Source: Antedon bifida
Taxonomy: Eukaryota; Echinodermata; Crinoidea; Comatulida; Antedonidae
Direction: 5' to 3'
Assembly (NCBI GenBank): GCA_963402885.1
Contig: OY727100.1
Coordinates: forward strand, 21,361,665 to 21,425,664
Length of the DNA: 64,000 nucleotides
Within the stretch, counting starts at the first letter, position 1. Every line of letters starts with the position of its first letter. Below the pieces are notes generated by a model. The model was not told the DNA's origin. It did no database searches and saw nothing but the letters and a program-made list of their open reading frames with translations. Below, one piece after another: positions 45,101-58,200 of the stretch. The position numbers and the translations under genes are program-made.

Positions 45101-48100
45101 GTAGGTCAAAATTATTCTACTGCAGTTACTGAAGTAATTTCATCTTGTTTACTCTTTAACTTGTTTTATATGGCAATATTTAATCACCTTTTTGGGTAAA
45201 TTGCAGTGACTGCCTAATGAACTTTAAAAAGAAGTAAAATACATTATTGCAGTTAAAACAGTGTAGTTACTGCAGTAGAAGAAATGTTACTGCAGTAAAA
45301 AATGTAGTTAATGCAGTAAAAAAGGTAGTTACTGCAGTAAAAAAAATGTAGTTACTGCAGGAGAAAATGTAGTTACTGCAGTAGAAAATGCAGTTACTGC
45401 AGTAGAAGAAATGTTACTGCAGAAGAAAATGTAGTTACTGCAGTAGAAAATGCAGTTACTGCAGTAGAAGAAATGTTACTGCAGAAGAAAATGTAGTTAC
45501 TGCAGTAGAAAATGTAGTTACTGCAGTAGAAAATGTTTCGACATGATTCCTAAAATAATTCTTACTTATAGAGCCGTCTCTGTGCTGTCTTCTCTTCTTT
45601 AAGCTCTGTGATACGCCGTTGCAACCTCACCATACTGTTGTTGGTGAACACAAGGGTTGATGATAGATCTTGAGGCAAGGAACCATTGACAACATGTTCA
45701 ACTTGGTGCAGTTTCAGAGTCACTACGATGTCAAGCTCGTTCAACTTCTGCTGCTTCTCAAGCTGATTTTAAAAAAAGGATCTCTTTATCTCAATTAACT
45801 CCATATTAATTTTATAAGTTCAATCATTTTTATTTTAACTTTTTTTTAAAATAATTTCTTTACCACCTGAAACCACTATCAAACTTTATATGACAAAAAA
45901 TGTGATGTGCTCAAATATGGTAGTGATATGCACAAATATGGCAGTGATATGACATCATGTCCATATATGGGCACATCTACAATCCACACACCTGGAATGC
46001 CTCAAGGTCACCCTCAGCTGTAGAGAGCGCATTGTCAATAATCTTCTGCTTGCGGTTTAGAGTGTCCGTCTCTTTCTTAAGCGCATCAGCAGTCTTTTTC
46101 TCCTCGGCCAGTAACTCTTCAAAGTCAAGTCGTTTCTCGCGTAGAGCACACGTGTTGTCAAACAAAGCCTTGAAAATAAACGTTAAAAGGTAAATATTTT
46201 AAAATGAAAATTTGCAATGTCTTCAATCCATTCTATAGTCACCACTAGATTCACTTTCTTCATCAGTGCTTCAGAAATGCTAGTAGACCAAACCTGGTAA
46301 TGTTTTGATTTTACGATCATGTAAGGGTAAAGAACTTAATAATATTAGAAAACACACAGGAAAGTGGAATAGTAATAGTAATAATAATTTTCAATTTACC
46401 TGATCACATCCTGGTGGACAAACAGAATCATCTAGTCCGTCCTCGTCACTGTCTTCTTCCTCACTTGACCAATCAGAATCATCGTCAGAACTTTCTTCAC
46501 TTTCATCATCAGAGGCTGATAAAAAAAAGTTCAAAGTTCAACAGCTATCTCCTAATATCTTATTAACAATAAAGTGATTACTTATTGTATATATATTTAC
46601 TATTATTTCTTATTTCAGTAAGATATCTTTGTTCGCCATTTTGGTAACTCAAACTAACCTCCATCCTCAGCCAGAGCTTTTTTCTTGGCTCTTTTAATTT
46701 TCTTCTTGAACACCTTTGTCAAGAACTCAGCAAACTTGTTGTTCTCTCCAAGAGACGCCTGAAACTGGGCGTACAAAGCCTTCTCTTTGTCGTGAAGACG
46801 ATCGATGTCTTTTCTCTTGGTGTCTAATTTCGCTTTACATTCCGCAACTTTAATCTGCATTTCTTCTTTCTCATTCTCCTTGCTTTCCACTTTCGCCGCG
46901 AGGACATTCTCACTTTTCTCAAACTCTTTGAGAAGTTGCAGCTCTTCGAATAATGTTACATGTCTACAAAAAATTTTAAAAAAATATTATTTATTTATTC
47001 TTTTCAGTGGAAGCATGGAGGAGAGACTTGAAACATGAAAGAGCTGTTAAAGACAACGAACGCCAAAAGCCGTGTATTTGGATTTGTTTCATTAAAATCA
47101 CCACTAATAACTGTTAAGGCTTAGATGGTGGTACGGTTTTGGCTATGAGAAAAATTCATTCAAAGACCTAAAGATTGGTAAGCTAATTTACACAGTGCCA
47201 CTAACATTTACCATTGCTTTTTCTTATTTGATTAATTCCATGGATTACTTTTATTTTTATGTGAAGGGCATAGAGGCTTTATGCATTATGTGCTTAAAAG
47301 TCCAATTATTATTTAAAGAAAAGTTGTATCGTTATACCGAAGGTCAGCATTCTTGAGGTCAATGTCCTCTTTGAACTTGTAATGTCGGAGAATACGAAGC
47401 TCTGCATCAAAGTTCCGTATCACTTTATCAATCTTCTTCAAGATAGTATCCTGTCGGTATAGAACTCTTATTTCTTTCACTTTCAGCAGCTGCTGTTCTA
47501 ACGCTGATATGTCTTTCCCGGGAGAGGATATATTCTCAACCGACACACCTGAGCGCACAGACATGGACGAAACAATCTGCTTTGGTGTGCCTATTTTGGT
47601 AGGAGTAGCTGATTCTTGCTTCTAAAGAATGAAAAACAATTTTAACCAGTGTTGGTTCTCGACAGAAGTGCATGATTGGAATCAGGGCAGGAAGTTGCAT
47701 CAATAGTTTTGCTTAAGATAGTTAAGTAGTGCTTAAGTAAAAAACTGAATATTTATCAAAAATAGTTCTTATCTAAGGGAATGAACTGTATTGAAATATC
47801 CTCACAATAGGATGAAAACATAACTTTTTCAGCAAAGGTAAGAAACTTTGCTTAAGATAGTTAAGTACTGCTTAAGTGAAAAACTTTGGAATCTTTATTT
47901 ATCAATAATATTTCTTTTTATTTAAAGGACTGAACTTTTAACAAGTTTTAACTATTGATACAGTATATCCTCCACATATGCAAACAAATAGGGTGAAAAC
48001 ATACAAAGGTAACTAAGACTTTACCGTTGGCTCTGGAGGTGGGGGTGCAGCTCCTCCACCAAATCCACCAAATCCTCCAAACCCACCACTGTCTACACCT

Positions 48101-51100
48101 TTGATTTCATTCACAGCTCTCACTGCCATCTCTTCTTTGAACTTCAACAAGCTCTCTCTAGTGTACCCAAATTTCCTAAAATTAAAGATTAAAACAATTT
48201 ATTACAACCATGGAAAAATGGATACAAAACAACCTGATAAGACAGTGGTGGCCATATTCACCATTCGGCTATTGGGAAATGCTTTAAAGATTAAATGAAT
48301 AGTATACCAACTAAGAAAAATATTTATTAACTAGTAATTAAATTTAAGGAAAATGTCTTACTTAGCACCTGTTCTCTGTATTGTGTATGACAATATCAGT
48401 ATAATAAGCCATAAGCTTAACCTTAATATAATACATGCGTGACATGTGATACAGATGTGACCCTGTATTTCAGAATATGCCTATTAAACTGGGCAAATTA
48501 CAAATACAGTGCTGAGAATCATGTGACTGGTGAATATAACCACAAAGAGATCGGCAGAATCAAGGAAAGAAACAATTCTTACTTCTCTGGCACTTCACAT
48601 GGGTGGAGATCTGGACAGGTAGGGAGTGGCTTACGCTGCTCCATCGGCATTTCCTTCTGAAGCTCAACCAGATCTTGTATATAGCCTTTGATGTCGGTGA
48701 TCATACGCACTTTCTTGTTCCGCAGGCTGATTACCTTTTGGTTGAACTCGTATTTGTGTTCGTGTAGCTGAAAGAATAATTTTGAACTTTAAGCTCTGTC
48801 TACACTATCAAACAAAAAAAGGATGATGTGCTCAAATATGGTAGTGATATGACATCATCATGTCCATATATGGGCACATCACATTTTTCTGTCACATAAA
48901 GTTTGATAGTGTAGACAGAGCTTTAGGTTGTTTCATACTAATAAGACTTCTTTATTCCAAATAAAGATTCATTTCATGTGATGATTTGATTAACATATCA
49001 TATAATAAATAATACAATACAATATACAAAATACATAATATACAATATAAATAATTTCAACAGAATATTAAAGAAACAATATACAGTAATATACAACAAA
49101 TAAAAAAATTAACACACCAATTCCTTAAGGATAATCAGCTGATTCAGTTTCTTGTGTGCATTCATGCGCAGATGCTCCGGCACTACATAGTCTTTAGCAG
49201 TCTTTAACTTGAAGTCTCCCATGTGTTCCTGGGCTTCCTTGATGGCACGGATGTCATCTGGGTCTTCATAGTCTTCGGGGGGTTTGTGTTCATGCAGTTC
49301 CACCCACTGGAAAGAAAAATGATCATTTAAAAAAAAGAAAAAAGCCATAAGCTCTTTCTCACCCGCTGGAAAAAAAAATTATTTTAAAAAAGAACAAAGC
49401 CTTACAGTATGTTTAGCACTAAAATTTTTAAGCTGAAATTTGAAAATTTATTAATAAAAATCCACATATATCTCTTATCAATTAGAATTCTTCTGTGGCC
49501 AGGAAGATTATTGCGACAGTACGTCAGAGTTTGGAAAATACCAACCTGTGCCTTTCTGGCTTCTCGCTTCTTCTTAATTCTTTCCGCTTTCTGCAAAGCA
49601 TTGGCAACTTTCTCTCCAAGCCTGCCAGTAAGCACCATAGTCTTCTTGTGCTCCTGTGCTCCAATGCCTATCATGGTATCAGATTCACTCTCTGATCTCT
49701 TAGCCTGCCGTAGAAGAGCTTCTCTGGTAGGGTCTCTGCTCAACCCTCTCTCAGTCATTCTGGTTGCTTGACGACTGACCATATCTGCTTTCAACTGGTA
49801 GAAGTCCTCAGAAAGTTCTGACGTACGAAATGTGGACACCTCGTGTGAACTCTGGATTGATATCACCGTGATTCTTTCACATTCAAGCTCATTCTTGAAT
49901 CTGCAAAAAAATAAATAAATAAAAAAAAAATTCTGTGAAGACAAATTTGTTTTTTGTTTTACAATTGAGGAAAATTCAGATTACTATACGTCCTCTATAG
50001 ACCCACGGTATTCACAGTGCAGTGCATACCATGAACGTCGGGGGTTGAGATGGACCAGTACACCGGGGTAACCCCCTACTCTTCCAAAAGATGCACTGGG
50101 TTCTTTAATGTGCACACAAGCCAGATGTGTACACTGGACGTTATCCGAGAAGACATGTTCTACAACACAGAACTAAGGAAAACCTGTGCCTGATTCTATG
50201 GCTACAGTCCAGTTAGTGGCACCTCTACCTTAACCATTTGGCGGCCCTTTTTATTGACACAGAACCGACACGGTTTGCTGAAGATAAAAAAAATGAATAG
50301 TTTGTTTTGAGGTACAAAATGTTGAGACTAAATGAAAACTCTGAACTGATAATTACCTTTTCTTTAGCTTGTCTAGAGCAATCTGATGCTTATCAGATTC
50401 CCATGCCAATTCTTTACGGACAAGTTCAATTCTTTGTGCTGTTTGCCGTTCCATATCTTTCTTAATCTCTGGATCCATTTCAAATTCCTAAAAGCAGAAA
50501 CAATTTTATCTATTTTTTTTTTATTGAACTCACTAACGGCTATCCTTGGCAATGTGCATAAAAGAAAAATAATAATGTGATGTCATAAAATATCTATACC
50601 ATTCTTTCTAACTGCAAATGTTCTGGCAGGTCGGCATTTGATTCCAGAAGTTTCTTAAACTGGCGTCTCAGTCTAGCAATTGTTCTTCGTACGTTCATTT
50701 TCTTCTCTTCGGCAAGCTTCATCATTCTGTCATGTTCTGCCTTCTGCTTCTCAACCTCAATGCTGTAATGTTCTTTATTTTCAATATCATCTACCTTTCT
50801 TTCTATATCTTCTTTCTGTGAATTGAGAATGATAGTACATACTGTAGGCCTACTAGTCCATGATAGGCTAGTTAGTTAAGATTTTACTAGTGTTAATCTC
50901 TGTCTACACTATCAAACTTTATGTGACAAAAAAATGTGGACATGATGATGTCATATCACTACCATATTTGAAACATATAACTACCATATTTGGGCACATC
51001 ACTAAACTAGTTTGATAGTGTAGACAGATATAAGTGTTTATATTCATATTTTATTGACAATATATCGTCTAAACTATCAAACTAGTTTGACAAAAAAAAG

Positions 51101-52202
51101 TGTGATGTGCCCAAATATGGTAGTGATATGATGTCATCGTGTCCATATATGGGCACATCACATTTTTTTTCACATAAAGTTTGATAGTGTAGACAGAACT
51201 TAAGTGGTTCTTCCTTTCACAGATCACTAGAGGTCCATATATGGACACGATGACATCATATCAGTACCATATTTGGCCACATCATCCTTTTTTCATGATC
51301 TCAGGTTTGGAGTGAATATATTCAAAAGATGTTCAATAGATGCTCAATGAATTTAATTAATCATTTCTCAAAAAATACCAGTAATTTTATTTTTTGGAGA
51401 GATTCTCTTAGCCTCTACATTTTTTTAAAATTAATTTTCTGTTTAAAAAAAAGTAAACACAAAATATATGTCACTCTAACACACGAAATGTAAATGTTTC
51501 CCGAACAATAGCTTATTAAACAAATCATTTTACTTTTCAAACAATCTTTTCAATGCTATGAACACATGGCACAACCTGTGTGCCCAAATATGGTAGTGAT
51601 ATGATGTCATCGTGTCCATATATGGGCACATCACTACTATCAACAAATATCAAGTAATTAATTTAATTTACATTGCAATCATATTGATTATTATTTAATT
51701 GTTTTCAAATCTAAATTCAAACACTTCTATTTGACTTTTCACTGAAACATATTCTTACCGAACATATGTTGCAATATCTATAACTTAGAGCATACAAAGT
51801 CCATAAAGAAATTTAACTCATATATAGATTTAATAATTCTAGATTAAATTTGCACATAATGTTTGATGTTCAACCCTAGAGACTCTTATTTACTAACTAA
51901 AGCATATGGTGTATAATGCTACAAAATAAATTTAAGGCATACAAAGTAATTGAGTGAAATTGAATTCAGTTTCTGGATAAAATTCAAATCTTACTAAAAC
52001 TAAATTTGAATACTGTAAAAACTAAATTTGAACAATAAAAACTAAATTAGAACACTGTAAAAACGTAATTATAATCATTCTCAAGCTTAACTGGAAACTG
52101 AGGAAATTCAGATTTGGCTCGCTGTGGCCCCACAGCAGCCAGCAGTGCTTTTCTTTTACCTTTTAGCGTGCACTCTATGGGACCAACGGCTTGACGTTTC
52201 AT
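42119..52202 (-). CDS. CFAP44: CFAP44 C-terminal coiled-coil exons
   Basis: Exons, high to low: 52092-52202, 50600-50815, 50357-50487, 49546-49900, 49118-49306, 48583-48767, 48025-48175, 47338-47621, 46659-46963, 46400-46515, 45992-46168, 45566-45762, 44750-44975, 44461-44595, 43282-43302 (microexon, tentative), 42368-42436 and 42119-42262. The product is Lys/Glu-rich heptad sequence, interrupted by a Gly-Phe/Pro loop (exon 48025-48175, [20 protein letters not shown]) and an acidic Ser-Asp tract (exon 46400-46515) before the conserved [11 protein letters not shown]. The final exon ends in a Pro-rich tail. Confidence 0.93.
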
Positions 52203-55200
52203 CTGAAGGGTCACAGTAAAAAGTAAGTTACAAAAATAATTTTACTCTTTCTAAAGCTCTATCTACACAATCAAACTTCATGTGATGTGTCCATATATGG
52301 ACAGGATGATGTCATACCATATTTGGGCACGTCACATCACAAAAGCTTAAGGTAAAACATCACTTACCCTAGCGGATGGAATCTTAGCTTTAGCGATCGC
52401 CTTAGCCTCCTCAATCTGTTCCTGGGTCATCAGCCTATAGACAAAGAAGTTACCATCGGTACCGGTAGTGAAGATGTAACGGTCATCCATACTGGTAGCC
52501 ACGCTGGTCACTTCACCGTAGTTGTTGTCGTGCACATTCAATGTCCAGTAAGGTCCAAGACCTGTTAAGTCTCCATGTGAGGTGTTTGGTTTGAATTTCA
52601 ATCCATCTTGATTGATTGATTGGATTCGGATTGAACCATCTTCAAAGCCAAATATGACCTGTTGACCATTTTTACTGGAATAAATTAAAAGGTTTTAATT
52701 AGAATTGAACATTAACTATTTAATTGCGCGAGATCTGACATATTACACTATTAAACTTTATATGGCAAAAAAATGTGAAGTGCCTATATATGGACATGAT
52801 GATGTCATATCACTACCATATTTGGGTATATCACTACCATATTTGGGTATATCACTACCATATTTGGGCATATCACACTTTTTTTGTCAAACTAGTTTGA
52901 TAGTGTAGACAGAGCTTAAATCATAATAGATGTGTCAGATACCTGAATGTGATGTTCCTGATAGGGACATCATTACTGTCAGTTACTGGAACAGCTTGAC
53001 AGGGATCACCAATATCATCTTCACGATCCTCTCGCTTCAGCTGCAGATTCTTTTTCTCATCTGGAAAATCGCATTCGTACAGATATCCAGCATCGTAGCC
53101 ACCCTACAAAACAAATTTTAAATATGATTAAATCAGTACACCCATTAGCAACATAACATAACTGGATATGTAATAGGGTTAGGATCAAACACAACTGCAC
53201 TGATTACTAGCTGCAACATTATCGAGCTGTCCATGCATTTGATTCAATGACTGGGGTAATAATTATTATTATAAACAATTGTTTATTTACCATGGAAACC
53301 CAAAACTTGTTTGGATCATGAGTAGAGTAAAACCCGCAGTGAATTGAATTTGGTTCGTCTGGTACGTAAAGAGGAGGTAATTGCTCTTCTTCCTCTTCTG
53401 AAATACAAAACAGATAATAACAATATAAATATATGCTATTACTGCACTTGTTGTCCTTTCTTTGCCTGGTTTTATGTATTTATTAATTTTATTATATTTA
53501 CCTCTTTATCTCTATAATTGTTGTTCTTTTCGTAAATCGTAAAACTCATAAGATTTTTAACTTTTGTTGCATTTTGAGTGTTATACCAAATAAATAAAAA
53601 TCAAGTTACAGTAATCTCTTTCGTTGAAAAAAAAAATACTGTTTTCACTTTAAAAATGACAAAATAAATGGTTAAATTCAACCAAAAACCCATTGGCTGG
53701 CAGCCAATTTGACTATTTTTTGTTTTCAATTACAGTTTTTTCAGGTACAGTAAATAATTATTTTTCGATCCAATTTTGGTCAAGTGAAACTATTATGTGA
53801 CATTAAAATGGCATATTCCACAACATTTTTTTAAGACTTATTTTTTCAAAGGGACAATATATCTTTAAGATGTTTACTTTTTACAAAACAGTTTGAAAGG
53901 GTATTAAATAAATATGTACCTTTCTCCTCATCTTCTTCATCCGACTCAATCCCACGTTCTCGTCGGATTCGTCGCTGCCTTTCTTCCTCCTCTCTTTTCT
54001 TTTTCATTTCTTCTTCTTTTCTTGTTTCTTCCTCCTTTCTCTTTAAATTAAAATATCAACATTTTGGGTCAATTTGTCTGAGAATCTGTTCAATTCATTT
54101 CAATGTAAAAGTTGTTTATATATTTACAAATTACAATACATTTACTCACTTACTACTTTCTTTATTTTGAAAAATAAAAACATTGAGAATAAGAAATATG
54201 TTTGTTACCAAATATATCCAAATACAGTAGATTCCTTCACAAATATTTTAAATCTTACAAAATATTATAATAAATTTTCACAAATTTCAACAGTGAACAG
54301 CTTGGTGACAATACTTTGCATATGTGGATGGCAATTAAACATCTGTGCAAATATTAACATTTAGGATGTTCATATATATTTATGTATATAAACATCCCAA
54401 ATATTAATATTTACACAGATGTTAAAATTGACATTTTGTACTGATGAAGGGCTAGTGTTGCCCAAAAGCTGTTAATTTTTCTGGCTGTTTTACTTCATTG
54501 TTTTGATTTAGCTTTTTGCTTATTTCATTTTGTATCTCCATTGAGATCCAGCCACTGAAACCCACAGCATTGCCATTTTGTCCGTGCTTATTTTATTTTG
54601 TATCTCCATTGAGATCCAGCCACTGCTCCTCACAGAATTTTCATTTTTTCCGTACTTATTTTATTTTGTATCTCCATTGAGATCCAGCCACTGATACCCA
54701 CAGCATTGTCATTTTTTCAGTAATTTGCCTTTGGATTTATATATTTATGCATACCAATATTAAAAATTATAGGTTCTACAATTATATTCAAAGAGTGAAA
54801 AGAGGTTTTTAAATTTCAATTTTGACTATTTACACCATACCATTCAGTTACAAGTAGTAGTGGAGCTGTAGCTTGGTGGTTGACGTGTTTGCCTTCCAAT
54901 CCCAAGGTGGTTTTAACCCTGACCTAGTGCCAGGGTTGTAACTCACGACTCTTTCAACTCCACTCCCTAAGCCTCAAATGAGACTTTTACAAGCACGATA
55001 AATTATAAAATAGTTTATGCATCCTGTAACTGGTAAGTTACTTGCTGTTGGATGTGTATGAATGAAATAAAAAAAACATCTGTTGAGATATTGATATTTC
55101 CTTCTTTACCTAACACTCAAATAATTCTGTGAAGTCTGTTAGTTTAGCATCAGCTATCATAACCTGAAGCCAATTAGTTGGTAAGGTCATTGATTTAACA

Positions 55201-58200
55201 ATATACTTGAGCATGGGTTAATCAGGTGACTATATCACAGTATTTTCCTATGATACTGAAAAGATAATGTCCTATGTGGCTACCTGCTCCTAACTACAGT
55301 AATAATTACCCAAACCTTATAGTGCGATTTCCTAAATATTTCACCCTTGACCCCTTATTGACCCCTTCAATGTGTGTAAAGGTCATTCAGTTTGATTCAC
55401 ATATTAAAAAAAATTCTTACTCTTAGCTTTGATTTGACGCTTTTGAAAGTTGCATTCCGCATCTTGACGTTCTTCAGACGAAAAGTTTTAGATGTGTCGT
55501 ATGTGTCGCTATCAGGAGCTTCTATTTCTACTACTTCGCCGTTCGCACAGAAGACAAGCAGTGTATTTTTATCCTAGAAAAAAAACCATAATTGCACTCA
55601 CACTATGCAAACCTAGGTATCAACTTGTGATAGTGTGAAAGGGTGTTTACATGTGTGGTGTGCCAGTCAGTATAAGCTAGAGCATAGAAAATTCAGATTC
55701 TATACACCACAATGTTAAACAGATCATATGTGGTAATTCTTTTAAGTATGTATTCAAATATGAAAGTGGTATACTTACAAAATGCGGTGGGGACCAGGTC
55801 AAATGGGTTACAGGACCTGGGACATCAACAAAGCCAATTGGTTTGTACACATCACCAACTGTCATAAAGAACACAGTGCTATCAGAACCCTGTTAAAAAC
55901 AAAAAAAGTGTTTGAAATGATGAAGGAGGGAAGTGTTTTTATTTGGTCGACAATACTTTTTTAAAGCTGATGTTATTAGAAATAATTTACACAGACATTA
56001 TTTAGTTTAATTTTAAATGATACTCACTCCTGTACTTAGGAATTCCCCTTTTGAGTCAATTGCCATTGAAGTGACCTTTGAACTTTGAGGCTTGAACGCT
56101 TGCTTAAGTAACAATTGAGCATCGGTTACGATTGATTGTCGTTTTACTGGTGTTGTGTCATTAGGGTCACGCTTAGAAACGGTCAGAACACGTACCACAC
56201 CGTCCTCGAAGCCTGCCAAGATTGTACGACCCTTTGGGTCAATCTTGTAGATAAAACATAAAAAAAATTTTAATATTGAAAGTTTGTCTGTATGTGGGAG
56301 AGTCATGGTTATACAAATAGTTCTCTATCTTACGAAACCTGAAAACCTCACCAGCATAATAAATATTCTTTTTATTGACTATGATAAACACTCAATAACT
56401 AAAAACTTACAATATCAGGTATCCACAAAAGTGAGGTTCCACCTGAATTAAATCTAGTCTGACATAGTTTGGATTTAGAGCTATAGTCATATACTCTAAC
56501 GGTACCTACAAAAAAATAAAACATGTTATCAAACAGTAGTCCTCTGAATTGAAGAACAGCAGTAGTAGTAAATCTCTATTTAATATCTATCAAAAAAAAA
56601 AATCTCAGTGCTTCATTCGTTTCCCATCAGCACAGTATCCATAGTTAACCATGCCGATAGAAAATAATAAATTACACAAATGATTGACTGTGCCGATAGT
56701 AATGTATTGGCAGAAAAAAAAAATTTCCCATATCCTGACATTGGAAACCTCTTCACTTACAATCATCGCCAGTTGTGGCAACCAGCTGCGATACACCAGA
56801 AGAAACGGCCTCTGTGATAACACCAGAATGGAATGAAAACAACTGGTCTGGATCCCTTGTGGTGTGAGAGAAGGACAAGTCCAACTTCCATATGGCGCCG
56901 TTTGCATCCTAGAGAGAGGCGATAAATAATTAAAATGAGCGTACATCTTTATCTAGACACAGTGTCTCCTATTTTTACACTACTAAACTATATAGTTTCA
57001 CAAAAAACTTCTAAAAAGGGTTCTACTGTATTTGGAACTAGAATCGGCAGAAACCAGATGCCTTACACTAACTTATTATTGTCTAAGTCCCATTATCAAC
57101 AACTTATTGAAGTCCTGACTACATATCCTTACCTGAGCAAACCAAATACTTTGAGCCTCTGGGTCAACAGATTTTATCATGGATCGAAGATGAACCCCGT
57201 TCCCCACTTTCAACTCGTTCATCGGTTCCATCTCAAATATTCCAGAGTCATCGTGAGAGTCTGCGGTATCTATACTCTCAAAATCCCAAACCTGTAAGGA
57301 ACCATAGAAAGATAATTTTACTGCAGTAATACCCAAACGTAAAAACAGTCTAAACTTTGCTTCTTTTCCTAAATTTTTTGGAATTACATGGTGTACAGCA
57401 AGCCTTTCTAGAGTTTATTAAGCTCTGTCTACACTATCAAACTAGTTTGACAAAAAAAGTATGATGTGCTCAAATATGGTAGTGATATGACATCATTGTG
57501 TCCATATATGGGCACATCACATTTTTTTGTCACATAAAGTTTGATGGTGTAGACAGAGCTTAAGCCAAGGATTATTATTGTTCATATTTCAGAAAATTCA
57601 GATTAACTTACGCGAATAAAACCATCAGCTCCAATTGTGATGAGTTCGCCTTCATCCATCACAAATTGTTCAATAGGTCCGGTGTGACAATTCTTCTTGT
57701 GTTTGCGAGCAATCTCAACTTTGATCAAGCCGCCATCCCAAAGCAGCATGTTTCCCCACTCTGTTCCCGACAGCACCTTGCCGTCCGGTAGCTCAATGTA
57801 CCCCCGAATGTCGGAAATGGCGGTACGACCAAACTTGCCAAGTTGACCCTGAAGCTTTAGACCGGTAAAAGTATGCGCCATTTTCCAGAATCTATAAAGT
57901 AAACATTATTGTCAAAGTTATTTTGTTTAAATATGTTAGTTATCGGAAGGTTGTTAAGCTCTGTCTACACTATCAAACTTGATGTGACAAAAAATGTGAT
58001 GTGCCCATAGATGGACATGATGATGTCATATCACTACTATATGTAGGCATATCACTACCTGCCGCTACCATATTTGGACACATCACACTTTTGTGTAATA
58101 GTGTAGGCTGGTATGTCGTTTATATGAATGTCGTGTATATTTTTTGTTAAAAGCAAACTTTGACTTTATTTCATATCTTGATAATATAAGGAATGAAAAA

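Noticed and set aside
55677..55874. 65-codon ORF containing [20 protein letters not shown] and extending past the exon
   Set aside because: The real coding part is CFAP44 exon 55779-55889; the extension runs through the GTAAGT donor into the intron.
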